DNA of 64,000 nucleotides from Symbiodinium natans (Eukaryota; Sar; Dinophyceae; Suessiales; Symbiodiniaceae): the NCBI GenBank assembly GCA_905221605.1, contig CAJNDS010002485.1, forward strand, positions 82,001-146,000, in the 5' to 3' direction. How positions within the stretch are numbered: the first letter of the stretch is position 1; every line of letters starts with the position of its first letter. The notes under the pieces were generated by a model that saw only the letters and a program-made list of their open reading frames with translations, did not search any database and was not told where the DNA came from. Position numbers and translations under genes: made by a program. Shown here piece after piece: positions 58,401 through 64,000 of the stretch.

Positions 58401-58616
58401 AGCCAAGCACTACGGAACCATCACCAACGAGGCACACACGAAATTCAGTATCGATCAATGAAGATTTATGTTCCAACAGCGCCACCCTGACAGATCAGCG
58501 AGCTCCGGGACACCACCAAGGAGCGAATCGATTTGGCAAAGGCTTTGATCAGGGCCAGCGAGAAGAAACCAAAGAAGGGATCTGAGGGCAAAAGCGAGCC
58601 GAGCAAGAAATCCTGA
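55445..58616 (+). CDS. Charged repeat-rich protein with compact C-terminal region (dinoflagellate-type, multi-exon)
   Basis: Exon 1 runs from ATG 55445 (MASEDASRPPKKRVMGKTP) to 55903. Exon 2 runs from 56002 in one open frame to a stop at 57487. Its first part is acidic (AADEE/TAGEE repeats), followed by five repeats of about 24 residues (KRKQKPNSTPVEKEADN). A compact region follows from about 57139 (NSNTHHKEYLRYGRWLKNKK, DYVEAGGDVNQILFKHEQKL). From memory it resembles a repeat-associated family common in Symbiodinium, there reading HKREYMRL-like. The match appears to continue past the stop into 57571-57780 (PEAPDTDLLYFVFIEINIDD), 57800-57968 (LNLGGGATAQGMANALRLTG), 58039-58112, 58193-58280, 58360 to about 58450, and 58494-58616 (ISELRDTTKERIDLAKALIR). 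The stop at 57487 would then be intronic. Proven introns: 55904-56001 (GC-AG), 57969-58038 (GT-AG), 58113-58192 (GT-AG), 58281-58359 (GC-AG). Function unknown. Confidence 0.7.
55904..56001 (+). other. GC-AG intron (98 nt)
   Basis: Exon 1 ends GAG; the intron begins GCCATC and ends CTGCAG; exon 2 begins GAAGCC. The join keeps the frame at phase 0. Stops in the exon 1 frame inside this stretch make splicing necessary. A GC donor instead of GT is a known trait of dinoflagellate genes. Confidence 0.72.
57475..57534 (+). repeat. 30-bp tandem duplication at an exon end
   Basis: The sequence beginning CCTGTTTTTGTGTAATACCC occurs twice in direct succession (57475-57504 and 57505-57534) with three mismatches. 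Each copy contains the TAA that closes the exon 2 frame and a potential GT donor. Confidence 0.85.
58281..58359 (+). other. GC-AG intron (79 nt)
   Basis: The exon ends TCAAAAAAG; the intron begins GCAACG and ends TTGCCAG; the next exon begins GCCAGCAAG. The join gives ILSKK followed by ASKLQDLISA at phase 0. Confidence 0.72.
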
Positions 58617-58743
58617 AAGGATGCACCGGCCCGCTGCTGTTTTTGAACCTATGCTCTAAGCTGTCCTAGAGTCGTTGCCTTTAGGGGACACTGTGAGTTG
58701 CCGTGCCGAAAATCCCGAGGGAGTAAACACTCAACACCTGCAG

Positions 58744-61438
58744 GCATGCTCCGTAACATGTTGATGTCTGGTGGGGCAATTCATAAAGCAGTGTCTAGGG
58801 TGGCAATCGCCAGCGAGGGGCTGGGCTTACAGCTTAAGTCCTCAGACGATCGATGGTCGCTACGCATCAGCGCTGCTGTGCTCCAAAACGAACCCTGATT
58901 TCAGAGCTCTGACGTTTCATACCATGACAAGCGAGCACTTTCAAAATAGATGATTGTTATAGTTCGAAATGAATCGAACGCAGGGTCCGATCGAGATCGC
59001 GGTCACGGGTGCGTATTGGTGCCGAGATTGCATTCGTTTCTTTGTGTGAAGCTTGCTTGCAATACGACCTTTTGACTCGACGCTTCTGCTGAGTGTCCGA
59101 GGCTATTTCAATGATGGTACTGATCTGCAATCTGGAAACCGATTCTCAGGTCAGGGGTGCTTTGCAGCATGCCAATGCCTGTTGTGTTGCTGAAAACATC
59201 CATGCGCTGGTGTCTTTACGTGGCTCGAGGCCGCGAGGTGGTGGACAAGGCCAGTCATTCATCACGACGCATTCTACGAGAGATTTGCTCAGGCGCAACT
59301 CGGCTCATATATGTGTAGGTGTGTGTGTGTGTGTGTTTTTCACTTGCTGGCTTTGTTTCAGATCGTTTGAGTTGCTTGAACATACCTGGCTGCTTTGAAA
59401 CTTAGAAGCTGGCTGCTGCAGCTGGTGTTTCCCAAGCACATGACCTTGTTCTGGATGGTACTACATGTCCGCTGGCCAAGCGTCTCGATGGCTTTTCTCG
59501 AGGGCATGAAGAGCGCAGCTTTCAAAGGATCGGTGTGTTTTGACACAAAGCTTTTGCAGTTGGCTGGTTTTGCTTCCCGGGGTTCTTAGGCTTAAGTGTG
59601 CCCTGAAGATGGTATTCGAGCATCGCCGAAATACCCCCTGGTTTTGTGGAACTTCCTTTGCGTGTCCCTCAACCCGACGGTGGCATAAAAAAGACTGTGA
59701 AGTCTACTGCCATAAACTGGCCTTGGGATATGTTGAACTGGCTGCATGTGCACGACAAGCTTTTCTCATGGGCCTCCAACAATACGGACAAAGTTTCTCA
59801 GGAGGCCAAAGAATACTGGGATCGTCTTTCGGGCGAAGAAAGCGTGCAAATGCTACAGCTCGAAGAGCCTGAAAGGACGTTGCCTGTCTACTGGCACGCG
59901 GATGGAGTTCGTGTTTACAAGCAGCAGAAGTGTTGGATATACTCTTTTGGATGTGCCTTGAAGAAGGGTCCATCCTTGTCCTCCAAGTTATTCATGCTGC
60001 TGGTCAGGGAAAACCTTGTGTGGAAGCCGTTTACTCACGATCGCATTGCTGAGTTGATCGGCTGGATACAAGGTGTGCTGCAGCGAGGTGTGTTTCCAGA
60101 ACACGACTTCGAAGGCAATGCCTGGCCACGTGGGTCGCCCGAAGCTGAGAAAGCGAACCGCCCTTTTGCCGGTGGCTACAAACTGGCCTTCAGTGGTTTC
60201 AAGGGGGATTGGGAAGCGAGAGTCTTGCTGCACAAGCTGCCACGCTCATACAATCACAATTATATTTGTGAACACTGCCCAGCTTCTAAGCTGAGCGGTG
60301 CTTTCAACTATCGCAACTTTGCTCCCGACGCACCGTACCTCCAGGCTCAGTTTACACACAACCAATACCTGCTCATGACACCGCCAGAGCTACGATCCAG
60401 CTGGACGCATGTGCCTGGCTGGACAAAAGACAGAAACCTCGAAGTGCCTTGTCTTTTTTTCGTGTATTGTCTCTATACTGTTTAGTTTCGGTGCTTTCCA
60501 AATTAGAGGGATGAATTTCTATTGTCTCTATACTGTTTAGTTTCGGCACTTTCTAAATTGGAGAAATGAATTTTGGGTGTGAGGACCTCCTTCATGTACT
60601 ACATCAAGGTGTGGCGTGCTGCGTTATACCGGCACTTGTGTGTGCTCACTTGGAAGAAAAGTTCGGTGACGCGTTGACATTGAAGAAGCTGGACGAAGAG
60701 TTGCAGGGATCCGTTTGGAAACATTACAAATCCTGGTGTGTTCGAACGAACGCCACAAGCTGTGGCCACCGATTCAGTTCGATTCGTTTTGGGCGGGAAA
60801 GTTGGAAGTACTCTCCTGAATTGGCTTCTTGTTACAAGGCATACACCGTGAAGATGATGATGTACTGGGTGCATGCCTTTATGTCTGATGTGGCGCAGGA
60901 GACGGCCGGTGGACCCGAGCGTGCGCGGCTGTCCTACGCCTTCGCACAAGTGCAGTGGTGTTTCGATAGCAGCGGGCCTTGGTTGAGCGACTTTGTGCGG
61001 GATCGTTCGGTGAAGCTTGGCTGGGCTTTTTTGATGATGTATCAGTGCATGAGTGCGGGAAACATGACATCCGCCAAGCGCAATTTCAAGATAGTTCCGA
61101 AGTTTCATTCGTACCTGCACCTTCTATTGTATGTCCAAAGGACATCGCGAAACCCGAGGCCGGCAGGTGCATCAATGAGCATAGTTCTTGAACCTTTAAC
61201 TTTAGCCCACCCACCCCCCAACCCCCCCCCCCCCCGCCCCAAGGCCTTATAACCCATACATTTCCGCATAACCTCAAGCCCAAGCGAAAAAAAAACCCTG
61301 AGGTGGGACCATTGCTATCAGGACGAGGACCTGATGAAACAGCTGGGTCACATCGCTTCCTCCACCCACCCGAACACGATGGATAGTGTCACGTGCAATC
61401 GCTACAGAGCGTTGCTCGAGTATGGTGGCATCTTTTGA
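58744..61438 (+). CDS. Candidate DDE transposase-like protein, dinoflagellate-type (multi-exon)
   Basis: Core exons join exactly: about 59607-60443, 60584-61158 and 61303-61438 (TGA), giving about 515 codons. Motifs in order: IPPGFVELPLRVP; PVYWHADGVRVY (Asp codon 59901); WIYSFGCALKKGPSLSSKL; KGDWEARVLLHKL; ICEHCPASK (CxxC); DLLHVLHQG (from 60584); VPKFHSYLHLL (61094-61126); WDHCYQDEDLMKQLGHIA. Introns: 60444-60583 (GT-AG, phase 0) and 61159-61302 (GC-AG, phase 2). Upstream exon-like pieces at 58744-58897 (MLRNMLMSGGAIHKAVSRVA), about 59160-59320 (VVDKASHSSRRILREICSG) and about 59404-59540 are probably 5 prime exons. From memory this is a large protein family in Symbiodinium genomes. The spacing of the DG, CxxC, D-x2-H-x3-QG and PKxH motifs recalls EnSpm/CACTA or Plavaka transposases; that assignment is my inference. 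All proven exons are intact. Confidence 0.68.
60444..60583 (+). other. GT-AG intron containing a 55-bp tandem duplication
   Basis: The exon ends AACCTCGAA, the intron starts GTGCCTTG and ends GTGTGAG, and the next exon starts GACCTCC. The sequence TATTGTCTCTATACTGTTTA and what follows it occurs twice (60465-60519 and 60520-60574), so most of the intron is a tandem duplication. Confidence 0.8.
61159..61302 (+). other. GC-AG intron (144 nt)
   Basis: The exon ends AACCCGAG; the intron begins GCCGGCAGG and ends CCCTGAG; the next exon begins GTGGGACC. Joining restores Arg-Trp-Asp-His in frame. The intron holds a C-rich run (61205-61235). Confidence 0.72.
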
Positions 61439-62105
61439 TGCTGAAGCAATATGAAAAGGGAATGGTCTTTAGGACATATGGGATTCCTCACTCGCTCGTT
61501 TCTTCCAATTACAATTACTTCCCAGCCCGAAACAAAATCCATTCTGGGTTGGGAGTTACTTTGGGAGGATTGTGATTGAGTCTTTTGAAGGCTTGGTGGT
61601 TTTCTTTGGAAGGATGTTGCGGTGTTGCAAGTGTATGTTTTTAAGGTTCCGTGTTTGTTTGCGTCGGAGGGCGTCTGGAGGGTTCAAAGGGGCTCCAGGA
61701 GGAGCTGATGTTTCTTAGTTGAAGCCGACCCTTTGGTTGACGTGCCGAGGTGTAGGCCCGAAAAGTAAAACTCAAACCTTAAACCCAAGAGCCCCCTTTG
61801 AACTTTAAACCCCAGGCCCCAGGCCTTCGGGAACAAAAAGCACGTGTAGAGGTGAACCAGAGGGTTGTGGTTGAAAGGGTGAAGATATGTAAGCTTCTTT
61901 AAAAATGTGACTCAAGGCTTTGTTTGGGTGAACCAAAGGCTTCTTGTTTATATGTTATAGATATATATGTCTTTTTGTATATGTGGCTCAAGACTTCTTC
62001 GCTTTGCGACAGAGGTTGGAAATAATCCGTTGAATTTGCTGGAAGCTTGCATTTTGTGTCAAGGCAAAATATTGTTGCTCCTCACTGACAATACCATTGG
62101 TAGCA
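61439..62105. other. Region downstream of the transposase-like gene, no gene seen
   Basis: Contains a short telomere-like patch (61770-61815, AAACCTTAAACCC) and imperfect repeats GAACCAGAGG/GAACCAAAGG with CTCAAGGCTT-like phrases near 61850-61990. No polyadenylation signal or coding frame was recognised. Confidence 0.5.
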
Positions 62106-62109
62106 GAAA

Positions 62110-62645
62110 GCGAACCCCTGTAAAGGAAGCGCGCGCCCAGGCGCGCCCAGCGCGCCCAGGCGCGCGGGGCGCGCCCAGGCGCGCACATCCTCCTAGGCAC
62201 GCAAGTCGACCAATTCACACGCAAGACAAAATAATTAAGAAAAAAGAACCAACCAGTTTCTTATAATGAAATTGGTTCGAATGTTTCTTCGAAGCTAATG
62301 TCTTATTTTGCGTGTCAGGTCATCCCAATTGCGTGAGAATTGCGTGAAGAGAAAAGTGCACGCCCGGCGAGGTCATCCCAATTGCGTGAGCATTGCGTGA
62401 AGAGAAAAGCGCTGGATCCACTTGCACACGCAGTTCAACAAATTGAAACTCTTGTCTTCTGAAAAAAACAATCACGTGTATATCTAATGGAGATTAGTTC
62501 GATGTAATTTTCGTAACGATTTCCTTTTGCGTGTGAATTCATCCCTTTGCGTGTGAATTCATCAAGTACATGGGCCCGCGCGCCCGGGCGCGCGGGCGCG
62601 CGCCCGGGCGCGCGGGGGCGCGCCCGGGCGCGCGCCCGCACTTAT
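62110..62645. mobile_element. Inverted-repeat element bounded by GC-rich CGCGCCC arrays
   Basis: The left side has a CGCGCCCAGG array (about 62130-62187) followed by CCAATTCACACGCAA. The right side has the inverse order: TTGCGTGTGAATTCATCAAG followed by a CGCGCCCGGG array (about 62577-62640). The middle carries two direct copies of GTCATCCCAATTGCGTGAG with AAGAGAAAAG (near 62320 and 62371) and two copies of TTTGCGTGTGAATTCATC (near 62525 and 62545). There is no coding frame. It could be a non-autonomous palindromic transposon or a structured regulatory or replication element. Confidence 0.5.
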
Positions 62646-62889
62646 CCAGGTACACATCATGACATCAAACGAAATTTTCGCAAAGTCAAAGAAGTTAATG
62701 GACACTAGAGAAACAAATCCAATCGATCCTGAACATGTTTATGTCCGCTTCTTCTTTGTGCAGCATGTTGCTTCATGTCTGAGAACCCTTCTTGCATTTC
62801 ACCAACATGCCCTTTAATTCGGGCTTGATCTCCAAATGCTCATCATGCTTGGATGCTTTCACAACAATCATTCGCGTGCGCATCACTCA

Positions 62890-63262
62890 TTTTGGATCAT
62901 GTGGGCTCTCTAGGTTGGCTACGCATCTGGAATGGAGCAGAAGTGCAGACGAAGTGCACAAGGTTGTTCGTCGACGTGAAGGAATGTCAGCTTCAGAGCC
63001 AGAAACTCCTAGCAATACAAATGGTCGACGTCTTCATGCCTGGAAAATGTCGTCAGAGCATCCGCTGTTGCGGAAATTAGGCTTTCGTGGAGACTTCCCA
63101 GGAGCATTCGTGTATTGCCCTGTTTTGCAGACGGTTTTTTGGGCCGACCACTGCAGAGATGCCTGGAAGATGTTCCGTGAAGTCGAATGCATCTTGCGAG
63201 AAAGGACACCTTGCTTCATAGCCAAGCAAATCTATCACGTCAGTTTTAAAATGAATTCATGA
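62890..63262 (+). CDS. Exon-like segment, unidentified
   Basis: The open plus-strand frame reads EWSRSADEVHKVVRRREGMS, then GRRLHAWKMSSEHPLLRKLG and FVYCPVLQTVFWADHCRDAW, to a stop at 63260. The composition is protein-like and includes a Cys/His/Trp cluster (VFWADHCRDAWKMF). No family was recognised. It may belong to the gene that starts further right, or be a separate unit. Confidence 0.35.
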
Positions 63263-63616
63263 ACAAGATCCTGGCAGGACTTCCGAAACAGCTTCCGCTT
63301 CTTCTTTTTCTTCTTCCTCCTCCTCGCAAAGAATGCAGACGCTTAGCTTTTGCGGCATGTGGGCTACGAAGACTGCTTGTAGGCGCTCCAAAGCAGCAAG
63401 TTTGACCTCAGTTTATGTCTGTGAGGACAAATCCGGACATTGCTGCGTCGCCTGCTTCTACCTCGTGTCCCGACAAAAGCAAGTCCAGGCAGAAGTATTT
63501 ATTTCACTGTACGCTTGACTTAAAGCAAGTCGCTATGCGTTTATGTATTCATGTGTTCGTCGTGACACACACACACGCTTCACTTGTTCTAGCCAGCGTA
63601 TAAGCTTCCTGTCGAG

Positions 63617-64000
63617 ATGGGCGCGACGTCACATCGCTGGCCAAAATCCCGGCGAGACAAGGCGGCAATCTCAAGGCGCCAGCCATCAGCGACTAATCTG
63701 TTTAAGTTTTTTATCGATTCTAGAAAATGTTGCCCATTCTTTTGCTATCAACAATCGAACCATTTTGCTATCAACAATCGAATCTGCTTAAGTGTCTTAG
63801 TTCACTCAGGCCTGAAGATGATCGTGTTCGGACTCGGCGCTGGGGTCGTCCTAAAATCGGCTCAGCTTCAGCGCAATATGAAGTTGGCGCAGTGGCAAGT
63901 CCAGATCTTATGCAACCCTCTCCCGTACGACTTCCCCAGCTGGACTTGCTGGAGCATATCGCCCAGTGTGCTGAAGAGGATTATGAAGGCGGCTCCAAGC
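63617..64000 (+). CDS. Partial gene at the right edge
   Basis: A short ATG-started segment (MGATSHRWPKSRRDKAAISR, from 63617) is followed, after about 130 bases that look intronic, by an open frame from about 63810 to the window end. It reads EDDRVRTRRWGRPKIGSASA, then VRLPQLDLLEHIAQCAEEDY. A CAG acceptor lies just upstream of the second part. A second overlapping frame is also open, so the frame choice is not certain. No family was recognised; the gene continues beyond the window. Confidence 0.4.
   Translation, partial: MGATSHRWPKSRRDKAAISRRQPSATNLFKFFIDSRKCCPFFCYQQSNHFAINNRICLSVLVHSGLKMIVFGLGAGVVLKSAQLQRNMKLAQWQVQILCNPLPYDFPSWTCWSISPSVLKRIMKAAPS

Noticed and set aside
61983..61992. TGGCTCAAG, resembling the 3 prime end of the dinoflagellate spliced leader (relict of a retroposed mRNA).
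   Set aside because: Only about nine bases match and no retroposed coding sequence follows it, so chance is likely.

Overview
The window looks like nuclear DNA of a dinoflagellate. The reasons are: (1) the plant/alga-type telomere heptamer TTTAGGG is scattered in hundreds of degenerate interstitial copies on both strands; (2) an RCC1-like protein has short 39-residue VVTWG/GGDSS/FAAILADGS repeats, a type I know from Symbiodinium-like genomes; (3) several short introns (about 70-145 nt) use GC instead of GT donors (55904-56001, 58281-58359, 61159-61302); (4) all convincing genes in the right half are co-directional and multi-exon; (5) the two best coding regions resemble, from memory, protein families expanded in dinoflagellate genomes. 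No prokaryotic signals (operons, ribosome binding sites, CRISPR) are present. The species cannot be fixed from the sequence.

Layout. 1-32900: a gene-poor block in which islands of TTTAGGG/CCCTAAA repeats alternate with short unique stretches. It holds at least six families of small palindromic or MITE-like elements, one larger terminal-inverted-repeat element (14653-15274), several variant-telomere arrays in which a single changed repeat has been homogenised, and one RCC1-like reading frame (18767-19798, minus) with broken relatives just upstream of it (to 20914). 32900-35140: transition DNA with no recognisable gene. 35148-40590: a compound satellite block. A 9-bp TTTTAATAG array is organised into inverted higher-order units, interrupted by a 325-bp nested-palindrome satellite (38609-39808), and followed by a 31-bp tandem repeat. 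40600-47450: mostly non-coding with scattered exon-like segments, including a small lysine-rich gene with a CxxC motif.

47800-64000: the genic part, all on the plus strand. It contains a gene of unknown function (47803-50722), an acidic Ser/Glu-rich frame (50985-51461), a multi-exon lysine-rich/unknown gene region (51524-53650), a repeat-rich charged protein with a compact conserved C-terminal region (55445-58616), and a protein (about 58744-61438) whose core exons I could join exactly. In that protein the spacing of a WHADG motif, a CxxC, a D-L-L-H-x3-Q-G motif and a P-K-F-H-x3-H motif is reminiscent of EnSpm/CACTA-Plavaka DDE transposases. The right edge cuts another gene (from about 63617).

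The most interesting signals are: telomeric arrays that interrupt copies of small inverted-repeat elements, with short flanking duplications in two of three cases; the nested-palindrome 325-bp satellite embedded inside another satellite; and the possible dinoflagellate-specific DDE transposase with non-canonical introns. Exon boundaries are stated only where the reading frame proves them; elsewhere spans are approximate.
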